NCBI GenBank assembly: GCA_025766275.1
Contig: JAFKAC010000122.1
Location: 1 to 64,000 of the forward strand
Length of the DNA stretch: 64,000 bases
From: Lactarius indigo
Lineage: Eukaryota; Basidiomycota; Agaricomycetes; Russulales; Russulaceae
Direction of reading: 5' to 3'
Part shown: positions 23,887-36,200 of the stretch, piece by piece
Layout: each line of letters opens with the position of its first letter
Numbering within the stretch: the stretch's first letter is position 1
The notes under the pieces: model-generated
Databases searched by the model: none
Told to the model about the DNA's origin: nothing
The model's input: the letters and a program-made list of their open reading frames with translations, nothing else
Program-made: the position numbers and the translations under genes

Positions 23887-25860
23887 GGTGTCTCTGGTAT
23901 GGTTGCCGCAGGTTTCGATATCTGGGGAGGGAAGTGGAATATTGGGATGAGGAGCTGTTCAGTGCGTCGTAGTGCCGGCTTTTAACTCTGCAACTTTGGT
24001 TCTTCCCTCCCGTTTGTTGATAAATCCGGGTTGTTTATGATACTAAACTCTTGATACCGACTCGGATTGTAACAATTGATCACAGGGCATGCCTGTGGCT
24101 TGACGAGCGCGCTTTGCATGGCAGGAGTTCCATGAAAACCCTAAGAACTCAATTGGTTCCGAGGCTTCGAAGAATTCAGAAACCCTGACGCAGGGCCAAT
24201 GTCCCATCTCTGTCTCCCCCCAAAAACGTATGGGCGTAACCGGATAAATAATGTGCCCCCACACAGCCAAGACTGGACAAAGCTCCTAATCCTATAATGA
24301 GACGAACAGAGGTTCCACTGGCTGTTTTATCCATTTAGCTGACTTTCGGACTGGACCTGACATTCTAGCTTATAGTGGTCCAGTCACACTCAGCCCTGGG
24401 CTCTGCTCACGGGTACCGGTTCAAGAACCAAACCGTACCTTTGACATCTTGTTGTACATCACTGATTACAGTCTTACATGCGGTATTGCTGTAGAAAATC
24501 ACCTGCGCGACATTTAGGGGCATAATTACCAAGATATCTGTCCCGAAGTTGATTGAAGGACACTGTATGTGTTGATGCGCAACTCCACACGAAGATGTCG
24601 CTCGTCACATTTTCACACAATTTTCTAAGTTTGATACTGGCTGGTGCCCGACAATCTGATCAGCAACTGCACTAACTTCAGCACGTGAACATACGCCAAA
24701 GCAGCCCGGGAATTTGGCCCAATGGGACGTTTGGATGGGGCAGAATGAAAAACAAAAAGTGAGAAACACGCTCAGCGTGCTCTTTATCCACTCGATACAC
24801 TATCTGAGAACTTGCCTAACTATTCCAAGGCATAATTTGACTTTCTGGGGTAACCACCGTGATGTTTCCGCGACTGTCGGCTGCCTTAGAGATATTGTAC
24901 AGATACGGACAAAATAGAAGCAATTGATTTTCGTATCGTATGAGAGGCAGCTCACCGACATCCAATTCCAAAGACGCCACTATCTGCAGGGTCCAGATGG
25001 TTCCTCTCGATGAAACCTTTTCTCCTGTTCCCTAAATACGCTCACGTCGTGAAGAATAACCTGAAGATCGAAAACTGCTTCCGCAATAATAACCGCGTAC
25101 CAGACATTACAAGGACGAGGCGTCAGGGAAAATAATATTCCCATCATACAGGTCTGGGTTCACTGCACACTTGACACGGTCGTAGGTAGAACAGGAATCC
25201 ACCGAACTTGAAGAACCTCCTTCATGAGCCATTACACAAGGGAGCGAGTCTTTGTTGGTAAATATAGGCCTACTTACTATCTTACGACATTGAGTTCAGC
25301 TTGTGCGCACCGCTGAGCTTCGGGGTGTTGTGTCGTAGCTAGAAAAATGAATGTGGTCAGAGTTGATACGCCAGTATCTGCACCAGCCGTGTAGGCGAAT
25401 ACTATCCCCGGAATCCTTGATTAATTCTTCAGCATGAATGTCTCCGTTCCAAGGAGCCCTGATTGCGATATTCAACCCTAGAGACGAAACATTACTCTGG
25501 TGGTTTGCATAAAACTCATCCACAGACGAATTTATCCTTGACTGGGCCCTCACTGGCAGTAAGGTGGCCTCGGGTTTCCGGTCACCTGGTCTCGGGAACC
25601 AGGAGACCCGGAAACTGGTCAAAACCAAAAGGTGTTGAGCCGGCTACGACCGGACCCGGTTTCACATGGACCACAAATAAGATGCATTGTACATTGAGGG
25701 GAGGTGACATTGACCAAAAATCGCATACACACAGTGCCACAATTCTCTTTGTGTGTTGTTAACAATACAGCCAGGAAGTAACAATGGCGCGGGAGAATGA
25801 ATTGTGACTAAGCCGGCGTTTAAAAAATGCGACCCTAACCTGATCCGAGGGGTAGGGCCA
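23887..25860. other. Intergenic arm of duplication unit 2
   Basis: Upstream region of terpene synthase copy 2, and further right the upstream region of TOP2. Same relic stretch as in unit 1 at 25300-25500. No intact gene recognised. Confidence 0.45.
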
Positions 25861-25865
25861 CAATC

Positions 25866-25900
25866 TTGTCACGTGCGACGCGTCGCGGTAGTGGACGCGT
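25866..25900 (+). promoter_or_regulatory. TOP2 promoter with CACGTG and two MCB (ACGCGT) boxes
   Basis: Upstream of the TOP2 ATG there is a CACGTG at about 25870-25875 and two perfect ACGCGT boxes at 25878-25883 and 25895-25900, the nearer one 54 bp from the ATG. ACGCGT is the MluI cell-cycle box bound by MBF-type regulators of G1/S genes in ascomycete yeasts. Use of the same site here fits a DNA topology gene but is an inference. Confidence 0.6.
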
Positions 25901-25954
25901 TTGGTTTGCGAGTCATCACAACGCAACTAACACTCTTGTTTCTCGACGCGCATC

Positions 25955-28900
25955 ATGAGCTCGTCTGAAGAGAACTATGACCTTGACAATGTTTCTGGAG
26001 ACGAGTCAGAGGGCTACTCTCCCGTATCCAAGAAAACTGTGAGCCTTCTCCGGTTGGTTTTCCTCCTGATCGTAATTCACCGTCTTGCCGAGATCAGACC
26101 AAGGCCCCACCCAAACCCCAACCTAAGCCCAAGTCAAAGGTCCCTGCGAAGTCGAAGCCAGCTCCAAAGAAGGTGCTGGCGGACGTGGACGAGAACGCAG
26201 AAGTAAGCTTTGTGCAAGATGAAGACGATGATTCGGGTCCATCAGCGCCCCGGCCGGCGCCAGCTGCCAACAAGAATAAGAAGAGCGCATCAGAGACCTA
26301 CACAAAGGTTTGTTTACCTGCGGCGTCATGTATCAGCACAGGGTCTAATTCAATTGCTCGCTACACAGCTCTCCCAACTGGAGCACATTCTCAAACGACC
26401 AGACTCATACATTGGCAGTGTAGAGTTTGTAACGCAGCATATTTGGACGTATGACTCGGACACGAAACGTATGGTTCAAAGAGACGTCAAGTACGTTCCC
26501 GGCTTCTTCAAGATAGTGGACGAGATTTTGGTCAACGCAGCTGACAACAAGGTGAATTGTCGCGCGTCGCGTACCATTGACTCACGCTGACCAGCTCTAC
26601 AGATAAACGACGCGAGTATGGACACCCTGAAAGTCGACATTGACGTAGAGAACGGGTCAATATCTGTTTACAACAACGGCCGTGGGATTCCCATCGAGAT
26701 CCATTCCAAGGAGAAGATGTATATCCCCGAGCTCATCTTCGGTCATCTACTTTCCTCGTCAAATTACGACGACGACGAGAAGAAGCTCACCGGTGGCCGA
26801 AACGGCTACGGTGCGAAGCTCGCCAACATCTACTCGACCGAATTCACGATTGACACCGCGGACAAGAACTCCAGTCAGAAATACAAGCAAACCTGGACCG
26901 GCAACATGGGTAAATGCGGCAAGGCAAAGATCACGAAGAACTCGCGAGGCGAGGAGTACACGCGCGTTACCTTTACGCCTGACCTGAAACGCTTTGGCAT
27001 GACGTCGATTGACCCTGACACGGTTTCTCTGCTCAAGAAGCGCGTGTACGACATGGCGGGCACGGTCAAGGACGTCAAGGTGTATCTGAACGACGAGAGG
27101 CTCAAAGTCAAGGGTTTCAAGCAGTACATCGAGATGTACCTCAACTCTGCTGCAGAGGCAGCGGCGGAGAACTCGGGTGGCGCGGCGCAGGCGAAGCAAA
27201 CCATCATCTACGAACGCATTAGCGATCGCTGGGAGGTCGGCTTTGCGGTGTCGGATGGCACGTTCCAGCACGTCTCGTTCGCCAACTCGATATCCACGAT
27301 TAAAGGCGGTAGTCATGTCAACTACGTCGCAGACCAAATCGCGAAGAACCTCATCACCGCTATTACGAAGAAGAACAAAGCGGCAGCGATCAAACTCCCA
27401 AAGATCAAGGAGCATATGTGGATCTTCGTCAATGCGCTCATCGAGAATCCGACGTTCGACAGTCAGACCAAGGAGACCATGACGTTACTGTCCTCTAAAT
27501 TTGGGTCCAAGCCCACGCTTTCGGAGGACTTCATGAAGAAGGGTGAGGCTCACTTGCTGATAGACGATACGCGGTTATTGACTTGTCTCTAGTGTCCAAG
27601 TCATCTATTGTCGAAAACGTGTTGAATTGGGCCAAGTTCAGGGCCGAACAGCAGATCAAAAAGACAGACGGCACAAAACGCAACCGGTAAGCGACTCGCA
27701 TTGAGGCAACGACTCTATTACCGACTTCTTTGGCAGTCTCACTGGAATCACCAAGCTTTCGGATGCGAACAATGCGGGGACGCGCACCGCATCCCAATGC
27801 ACGCTCATTCTGACTGAAGGTGACTCCGCCAAGGCGCTCGCGGTGGCTGGTCTTGGTGTTGTTGGACGCGACTACTTTGGTGTCTTCCCATTGCGCGGCA
27901 AGCTCTTGAACGTGCGCGAGGCGAAACACGACCAGATCATGAAGAACGAGGAGATCCAAAATATCAAGAAAATCATGGGTCTTCAGCACAACAAGGACTA
28001 TTCTGACGTCGGGAGCTTGCGGTACGGTCAGCTCATGATAATGACGGATCAGGTACGTTGCCTGTGTCGCGCTCCGTGTGTGCGATGGCAATTCAACGCG
28101 TGCGTGCATAGGACCACGACGGTTCGCATATCAAAGGTCTTCTCATCAATTTTTTGGATCACTTCTTCCCGTCTCTGTTGAAGATCCCAAACTTTCTGGT
28201 GGAATTCGTGACACCCATCGTCCGAGTAAGTTGCATGGGCATTTCTTTTGAAGGTGCATTCTCTGAACCCACTCGCACAGGTCACAAAGGGCAAGCAACG
28301 CATCGACTTTTTCACCATTCCCGAGTATGAACAGTGGCTGGAACAGACACCAGATGCGCACAAATGGGACTCGAAGTACTACAAGGTCTTGCAATGCCGC
28401 TGCGCCATCCCCCATTCTGAACTAAAAAATAATGTTATTACTTAGGGTCTTGGGACGAGCAAGGACTCTGACGCTCGCGACTACTTTTCGCACATGACAA
28501 AACACATGATCCCATTCGGCTCGACACAGGACGGGGAGCGCGAGCTCATCGATCTCGCGTTTAGCAAGAAAAAGGCGGACGATCGTAAGGAATGGTTGCG
28601 GCAATTCACAGTACGCTCTCACTTTTCGCATCGCTGCGCTATGTACAATTTATTCATCGCGCGATACAGCCCGGTACCTACCTTGATCACGACACGGACG
28701 AGATTTCCTATTCCGATTTCATCAATAAGGAACTCATTCTTTTCTCGATGGCCGACAATGTTCGCTCGATCCCATCTGTTGCTGACGGCCTCAAGCCCGG
28801 TCAAAGGAAAGTGATCTGGGCATGCTTCAAGCGCAAGCTGAAGAAGGAGATCAAGGTAAAAGGCTCCCTGATATGTCTTACCCTGCGCACAAAGCATTTA

Positions 28901-31450
28901 ATGCGTTGTTCCACAGGTCGCACAACTCGTTGGATATATCTCGGAACATGCCGCGTATCACCATGGCGAACAGAGTCTGACGATGACGATCGTCAATCTT
29001 GCTCAGGACTACGTTGGGAGTAACAATCTGAACCTCTTATTGCCCAACGGACAGTACGGAACGCGTGATCAGGGTGGAAAGGATCATGCCTCGGCGCGTT
29101 ACATCTTCACGGAGCCGGCGCCAATCACGCGCACGATCTTCCACCCGGCGGACGACCCTCTACTTAACTATCTCAGGGAAGATAACGACGACATCGAGCC
29201 TGAGTGGTATATGCCCGTTATCCCACTCCTGCTCCTCAACGGCACAGAGGGCATCGGCACAGGTTTGTTACATGGTCTTCTCACCCTTTTTTTTTTAGTG
29301 CTGACCGGTTTTTCTGCATACATACAGGGTGGAGCACGTCTGTTCCGAGTTACAACCCGAGAGACGTCGTGGCGAACATCAGACGACTGATGGCGGGCGA
29401 AGAGCAAGAACCCATGCTCCCTTGGTGGCGCGGCTTCAAAGGCACAATCAAGAAGACGGGCGAACACAAGTACGACGTGACCGGGATCGCCAGGAAGGTC
29501 AACGATACGACGATCGAGATCGTTGAACTTCCCATCCACAAGTGGACGCAGACTTACAAGGCTGAGTTAGAGGCCATGATTGGCGAGAAGGGTGAAGGCG
29601 TCGTCAAGGTATGTGCGCTTCCCTCGGTGCATTGCCCAAACTGTCGTGTTAAGCAAGCGCACTGTAGGATTACAAAGAACACCACGACAACGTCAATGTA
29701 CATTTCGTCGTTAATATGGCAGCCAAGGATGTCGAAAAGGCAGAGGAGCAGGGTCTCACCGAGTTCTTCAAGCTTACGACCAAGATAAACACGAGCAACA
29801 TGATCTGCTTTGACTTTGAGGGCAAGATCAAGAAGTACGGTTCGCCCGAGGAGATGATTGAGGAGTTCTACCCAAAGCGACTCGCATACTACCAGAAACG
29901 CAAGGCACGCAGCTTTTTTCATTCGTCGCTACGAATACACCGCGCGTCTGACTGACTTCCTTCGCCTGTAGGATTTCCTTGCCAACGAACTGCAGTTGCA
30001 ATTCGAGAAGCTATCAAACCAGGCGCGCTTCGTGCAGATGATCGTCAACAAGGAGCTCGTGGTCTCGAACCGCAAGAAGGCAGATATCATCACCGAACTG
30101 CGGCAGAAGAGTTTCCGCCCGTTCCCCAAGGTGGCGAAGGCAAAGGCAGCTGGGGAAAATGAGGACGCCGAGGAAGAAGCTGAGGCGGCATCTGGCACGT
30201 CGACAGACTACGACTACCTGTTGGGGATGCCAATCTGGAGTCTCACGAGGGAAAAGGTACGGGTGGCCTCTCACGCGACAACCAAGTATCTAACCACCCA
30301 ACTTTTTTACAGATCGAGAGGCTGCTCCAGCAAGCTGCGGACAAGGAGAAGGAGCTTTTGGTTCTTCTCGAACTCACCCCGATCCAGATCTGGAATACCG
30401 ATCTGGACAACTTCCTCGCAGAGTGGGACGTAAGTCTCGTCGATTTTTTTGTTTTGTGCGTTTCGGTGTGAGTTGCTAACTCGGGATGTAAACTACAGAA
30501 AGCGTGCCAAGAGTGGGAAGAGAAGGGCGTCGTCGACTCGAGCGGCAAGAAGGTAAAACGGAAACAGGCGACGCTCAAGACGCGCAAGTCTATCGGTGGC
30601 GGTTCTGGCAAGCGCGGACGCGACGACTCTGACAACGACGACGACTTCATGCCCACCAAAAAGGCTGCCGCCGCCAAAGCGCGCAAACCCATCGCCCCCG
30701 CCGCCGGCACATCGCGCGCTCGGCCAAAGGCGACTACTACCAAAGCATCGGCATCAGACGACGGGTTGAGTCTCGACGACGACGACGGCGGCGGGCCTCC
30801 TCCGGCAAAGAAGCGGGCCGCACCACCCGCCACGAAGAAGGCGACGCAAGCCATTAAGAAGAGCGAGTCTGGCTCAGACGCCGAAATGGCAGACGGTCCG
30901 CCTGCACCGGCACCGCTACCGAAGAAGGCTCAAGCCCGACCCGTGAAGAGCGACGATGACGATTCAGGGGACGACCTGGTACGAGCGGCGCCGGCGAAGG
31001 GCAAAGGCAAGGCCGCACAGGTGGCCAAGCGCAAGTCGTAAGTGCTATAATTCTACTCTATCGTTTTCCCCTTTACTAACGGTTGCGTTTCAATCCACTC
31101 GTAGTCCGGACGACGACGACGAGGATAGCGACGCATACATCAAACCCGTCAAGAAGACCAAGCCGACCGCCCAGGCCACCATGACGGAGTTCTTTGAGAA
31201 GAAACCCATAGCGGCAGCAACGAAGACCGCGGTGGCAAAGCCGGCGTCGAAAGCTACTACCGCGCGCAAGGCGTCTGGAACCACCAAGCCACCACCGAAG
31301 AAGGCTCCCGCAAAGGCCGCAGAGAGCAGCGATGACGAACTCTTAATGGGTGACCCCGAGTCTGCGCCTGTTGCGCCTCGCGCTACCGCACCGCGACGCG
31401 CTGCAGCGAAAGCAGCATATATCGAGCTTTCGGATGACGATGACGAATGA
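25955..31450 (+). CDS. TOP2: DNA topoisomerase II
   Basis: ATP-dependent type IIA topoisomerase that passes one duplex through another; nuclear, needed for chromosome segregation. About 16 introns, every junction in phase, roughly 1,500 aa, apparently intact. Order: acidic/Lys-rich N-tail; GHKL ATPase (QLEHILKRPDSYIGS, FFKIVDEILVNAADN, NNGRGIPIEIH, GGRNGYGAKLANI); transducer; TOPRIM (LTEGDSAKALA, MTDQDHDGSHIKGLLINFLD); KGLGTSKDSDARDYFS; and the breakage-reunion domain ILFSMADNVRSIPSVADGLK, QYGTRDQGGKDHASARYIFT with the catalytic Tyr, and NGTEGIGTGWSTSVP across an intron. The C-terminal ~300 residues are Lys/Ala/Pro/Asp-rich and poorly conserved, as usual. The intron at 29905-29971 starts with GC (AAG|GCACGC) and ends TAG. 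It converges with GCN20 (stop to stop 139 bp). Confidence 0.97.
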
Positions 31451-31589
31451 TTTTTGCTATCACCTGTGATTTTTTCTTGCGCCTGAGCCGAGACAATGTA
31501 TCATACAGTCCTCTATTTTAGTTTAGTTCAGGACTATACCATCCTAGATGTGTCAGAATACACGCGAGTATAGAAGTATTACAACCAGC

Positions 31590-34500
31590 TCAAGGTTTTG
31601 CTTTGATATTGCTAACAATCAAGCTCTGTTGACGGTAGATCAACGTTAGCAGAGTTCCCAGCTGAAAAGGAGAATCGACGGGCCTTGTAAGCCTGCACGT
31701 CGCCCTTGAACTTCGTGACCGTGCCATCTCCACATACCCAGAGCTACACACGGACGGGGTACGTCAAGACTATCGTGAGGAGATAGCTGCAGTTACGGAC
31801 CTCTTTTGCAACCGACGTGATAAAACGCTCGTCGTGAGAGATGATGATAACACCACCGTTCCACGTGCTTAACGCCAACATCAACGCATCAAGACCCTCT
31901 AAATCGAGGTGATTGGTGGGCTACCCAGTATCAGGAGTCCAATGACAACGAAATGAAACCTGAGCTACGTACTTCGTCCAAAAGTAGGATGTGCGGGCGT
32001 TGCAACGACAGCACGGCAAACGCAACGCGCGACTTTTGGCCTCCACTCAGGGTGCCGATGGGCTGCAGTCCCGTCATCCCTGTGATCTGGAAATTGCCCA
32101 GGTGCTGGCGGTATTCTTGCTCCGTCTTTCCTGGGAACCTATGCGCGAGGAATTGGACAGGGTTCATCGTGGGAATCAGCGTATCAACATGGTGCTGCGC
32201 AAAGTATCCACTGCATCGGGTGGACGGGTGAGCAGACAGAGTAGAGGACGGCGGATAAAACAGCGCACATGCGCAGTCTGCCGTTGCGATTGACCTGTCC
32301 CGACAGTGGAGTCAACTCGCCCGTCAAAAGTTTAATCCTGATCCTTGCTCAGCGTGACCTATGGAACGACCAACAAAAACGCACAGGGTAGACTTTCCAG
32401 CACCGTTTGATCCCACGATAGCAAGACGCGAGTCGAGGCCCACGTCGAAATTGACACGATTCAAAATTATTTTCGAGGGATCGTATCCGAACGTTCCTTC
32501 CGAGAGCTGAAGTAAGGGTGGAGAAATCTTCTCCGTCTCTGGGAAACTTTATAATGGTGTGCATGAAGCCGGTTATAACCCATGTACACCAAGGGTTCAC
32601 ATACCGGAAGCTCTCTGTTTCCTCTGCCACGGGTGGGGAGAGCTCAGGAAGCTGCGTTGTTCAATTGAGATGAGTAGGCAACTGCAAAATAACGCCCCAC
32701 AGACCTTCTCGAGGATCTTAATCTTGGACTGCGCTTGGGCGGCACGGTTGGCATTGTACCGCCAACGATCGATGAAAGCCTGCAAATGCTTGCGGTACTC
32801 CATCTGTGCATCGTATTCGCGCCGCAGGTTTCGCTCTCGTTCAGATTTAGTTGAGTAGAACTGTGTGAAGTTGCTACGGTACGCCTCAACAAAGGGAGTT
32901 AGGGATTAAAGCTATTTGGAAATACCCTTTATAGTAGTCAAGACGTCCGGAATGTTGATGGATAATATCTGTGGCGACTGCGTCGAGAAACGCGCGATCA
33001 TGGGATCTGCAGAACATAAGGGAAGATCTCCGAAGATCTCAGGATCACATTGACACGCACACCACAATGAGGGTCCCGGGCCACGTTTGGAGATAGTCTT
33101 CTAGCCATGCTAGCGCATTCAGATCGACTAGACAGACGGACATCGATCAACGGAGGGGACTAAAGCGCTGAAGTGCAAGACACAGACTGTGATTGGACGG
33201 CTCGTCCAGTAAAAGAAGCGCAGGCTAGGTGTCACATGTCGGTACCAGATCTCATTTGCCATTATGGTAAGGACGTGTAGAAACACACCTTGACGAATAG
33301 TGCCCGAGCGAGCGCTAATCGCATTCTTGAATCGAGGGTCAGCGTAGCGATATACGAGAGAATTTCGCGTACCGCCAACCACCAGAGAAGGACCTTGTTG
33401 GCCTCCCTTGATCCTCTTCGCTAAAACCGAGACCTGCTCGCAATTTGAGGACCGATGCAGACGTTGCAAGCGGAAAGTGGTGACCTACCAGCTAGTAGAG
33501 CCGCTGCTCTCGCAGGGCCACTCTCTGCCTCCATCTCTGCCAAGCTTGCGTGCACCTCCGCAAGCCGACCGCTCACCTCGTCCTTCGCCTCATCGATTTG
33601 GACCTCTAACTCACCAGGAGATGCTTCTAACTCAGCAAGCCGCGCATTGAGACGCGCCTCCTCTGCAAGGAGGTGGTCTCGCCATACGTCTGCCTTGAGA
33701 ACCGAGTTGAGTGCCGTGGTATCATCGCCAACAATCTAACACATTCAAAGTATCAAAAACATGTTGCCCCACGATAGGTTTGGTATCGTACCTCTTGTTC
33801 GACGAAGAGAATGGTAATATGCGGGGGAATCGGGACCTCCCGCATGGCGATGTGTCGGAGAAGCGTCGACTTTCCGACACCATTTCGGCCGATGATGCCA
33901 TATCTCCTGCCGTATGCGAGCGTGAGGGACGCTCCAGACCTTCGGAGGAGTCAATAGCCAAGTCTGGCAGTTGCCAGGAGAAACGCACAGGATGCGGTTT
34001 GAGCCAAAGGAGACGTCGATCGAGGGGAGGTGAATATCCTTGCTTTTGTTTTTCGAGGCAGCTGCAGATTGCAGAGGGTTGATCTAGGGTAGTTCATGAT
34101 TAAGAGGCGCCAGCGATGAAGCGAGTATATAACGCACTTTCATGAACATCTCCTCGTAGGATTGCTTCAAACAAAGATCGTCGTCGATAAGCGAAGAGTG
34201 GAAGCGAGTGCAGTCGAACCTGTTTCTTCGTCTGTTCTAGTAACTTTGAACCTTCGTATAAGTCCCTCCGGGCACGCTTTTCGATTTTCGCCTTGAGTTT
34301 TGCTTCCTGTTTCTCAAGCTTTTTGACATCCACCCGAGATGCCCTGCCAGCACCAAATGTTACACACATGGAAACTAAATAATGGATATGATATACGCAC
34401 TTTCCCTTGTTGATTGACTCGAGGTCGACTCCTTCGGAAAACGCGATGGTGTTCGACATAGCACCGGTCTTGCTCATATCAAGTACTTTGTCAAGTCGCT

Positions 34501-34756
34501 GTAGTTTGGGACCGGATCTAGAGTTCTCCCTGCGTATGAGCTGATCCTGTAAGAGTGTGGTGAGGGATGCCATGAGTTGCTCGAGAACATCTGGCTTGTC
34601 CATGGCGATGGATTCGAGTATATAGCGCGCGACTTGGAGGATGTCCTCATCGTCGCTTGCATCGTCGACAAGGTAACCTGAGAGATATTGGACTAGAATC
34701 TCTTCGGTTCCAGGGAGTGATTCACGAATCTTTTCCGCGATGTCATAAGAAGACAT
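31590..34756 (-). CDS. GCN20: ABCF-family ATPase, GCN20/ABCF3 type
   Basis: Cytosolic twin-cassette ABC protein without membrane domains. Yeast GCN20 with GCN1 helps uncharged tRNA activate GCN2. About 18 short introns, all in phase, roughly 720 aa. N-terminal part: [60 protein letters not shown]. Cassette 1: [26 protein letters not shown] (Walker A), [18 protein letters not shown] (signature), [16 protein letters not shown] (Walker B), [11 protein letters not shown]. Linker: [20 protein letters not shown]. Cassette 2: [94 protein letters not shown]. The last intron (31626-31683) appears to use a GC donor and leads to the end [14 protein letters not shown] at 31590. A MITE-like element begins 51 bp upstream of the ATG. 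Confidence 0.95.
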
Positions 34757-34806
34757 AGTCGACACTGTGGTGACAGTCAAGCCCGGTGGCGGCCCGCGAT
34801 CACCGT

Positions 34807-35098
34807 TACAGCTGGTTCCATAACGATTGTCCCCTGGTGACCAAATTTTGGACATAGGCGAGGTTTGAATTGGTAACTCCGCCACCAAGATGGCACAGCT
34901 CTCGAGCGCAGCAATACAGATAACCATTCCATAACCCCAATTGTTACAAGATAACTATTCTATAACCTTAATTCTGTGAGATAACCTGATTTCCTGAGAA
35001 TTTCTCCCTCGACTTAATTATGAATCCCGCTCTCGAGTTTTGGATGGCCGACTATGTTCTCCAAATGGCAGGGGACAATCGTTATGGAACCAGCTGTA
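34807..35098. mobile_element. MITE-like element with perfect 30-bp terminal inverted repeats
   Basis: 34807-34836 (TACAGCTGGTTCCATAACGA...) and 35069-35098 are perfect reverse complements over 30 bases. Counting the outermost TA as target-site duplication leaves 28-bp inverted repeats beginning CAGCTGG, a Tc1/mariner-like layout. The 230-bp interior has no coding capacity and carries two imperfect ~30-bp direct repeats (AGATAACCATTCCATAACC and AGATAACTATTCTATAACC, 34917-34985). It sits between the GCN20 start codon and a truncated F-box fragment. Confidence 0.7.
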
Positions 35099-36200
35099 TC
35101 GACTTGTCCAGACGTCTTTTCGGCACGTCTCTCACCTACTTTGGGTTCAATGGTGCTAGCGAGCATCTTGAGGACTTCGTTGGCCGAATCGACTGCCCTT
35201 AACTGGATCGGATCTTGATAGACTACTTGAATCAGCTTGTTGACTTTCAAGTTGTGCAACTCTCCAAGTTCATCAATCGCTCGGTAGGTTCCAAGATAAC
35301 TCCATTCAGGCACACGCGTGCTACCTTTTCCCGGTGACTGGCTCTCCTTCGACATACACCGTCATGCAAGTAATCCACCCTGGGATTGGTACCCTGTAAG
35401 GACCACCGTCTCGTGCGATGGGATTGACTGGCAAGTTTCGCACATGGCCCAGGTACTCAGCCAATTTCCCACGACTCTCTCCAATGTGGTCCATCTCAAA
35501 CTCAAGGCAGAGCCCGAAGGTCGTCAATGGGAGGGTACGAGCGATGTTGAATGGCTGCACCTCCTCCACCAATTCTCCAGCGTGCAGACGCTCTGTGTGT
35601 CTCAGGAGCTTGCAAGACATGTTGCCCTTGCGTTGGAAGATATCACGGAGGAGATGGTCTCTGAAGTGTTACCATCTCTCGACTTGATTTGCTTAGTGGG
35701 CCAGCCGACATCTTCCGTTGAGAAGTTTGTCGCTCTCCGTCGGATTTCTAGTCGCCCTGTAACCGTCATCAACACAGAAACGGAGTTTGATGAAAGACTT
35801 GGTTCATATCTCCAGCGAATAAGAGAATGTTCCATACCAGTTGCGTACTAGTACATGGCGTGGTCAAACGGTTCTAAACATCCCTCTGTCGCGTTTAGGA
35901 CACAATGAATATGAATCGCTTTTGAGTTACATTGTCGCAGTGACAATGTAACGCAAAAGCAACTCACGGTGCGTACATCTACACGGATCTAACGATTATT
36001 TGGCCTTGGACTAAGAGTTCCTCCTGTTGGCCGTCAATGACAGCGCAGCACAACCAGGTTCGAGTTCCACTCTTGAATGTTCAGCAAGTGTAAGCAAGAA
36101 CCACAACACAATATACGACACTGAACCGAAGGTAGGGAGGGAGGTTCTCACAGGGTCTAAGACGAGCCCGGGGTGTCATTCGCCCGCACGACGACCGGAA
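35099..36200 (+). pseudogene. 5'-truncated F-box gene fragment
   Basis: Matches only the C-terminal half and downstream flank of the F-box family: GASEHLEDFVGRIDCP (followed by TAA where others read QLDR), then LIDYLNQLVDFQVVQLSKFI, and from 35400 on SHMAQVLSQFPTTLSNVVHL, DVEWLHLLHQFSSVQTLCVS, LARHVALALEDITEEMVSEV and VTVINTETEFDERLGSYL. There is no F-box domain. The homology to the family begins at the right end of the MITE-like element. The tail (36010-36180) matches the downstream flank of the copy at 45.6-45.8 kb (GCCGTCAATGACAGC, CGGGGTGTCAT). Confidence 0.8.

Larger units (their letters stand above)
22370..25910. repeat. Tandem duplication unit 2 (terpene synthase + TOP2 promoter)
   Basis: Partner of the unit at 18440-22335, in the same orientation. 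It is about 350 bp shorter, mainly in the arm between the terpene synthase and TOP2. It joins directly to the functional TOP2 promoter and is therefore probably the arrangement that existed before duplication. Confidence 0.8.

Noticed and set aside
18440..25910. Terpene biosynthetic gene cluster
   Set aside because: No P450, dehydrogenase, transporter or regulator could be recognised between DOT1 and TOP2; only the two synthases.
31931..34927. GCN20 locus as a pseudogene because its open frames are short and scattered
   Set aside because: Joining about 18 small introns restores every conserved block in phase, including both ATPase cassettes and the C-terminus.
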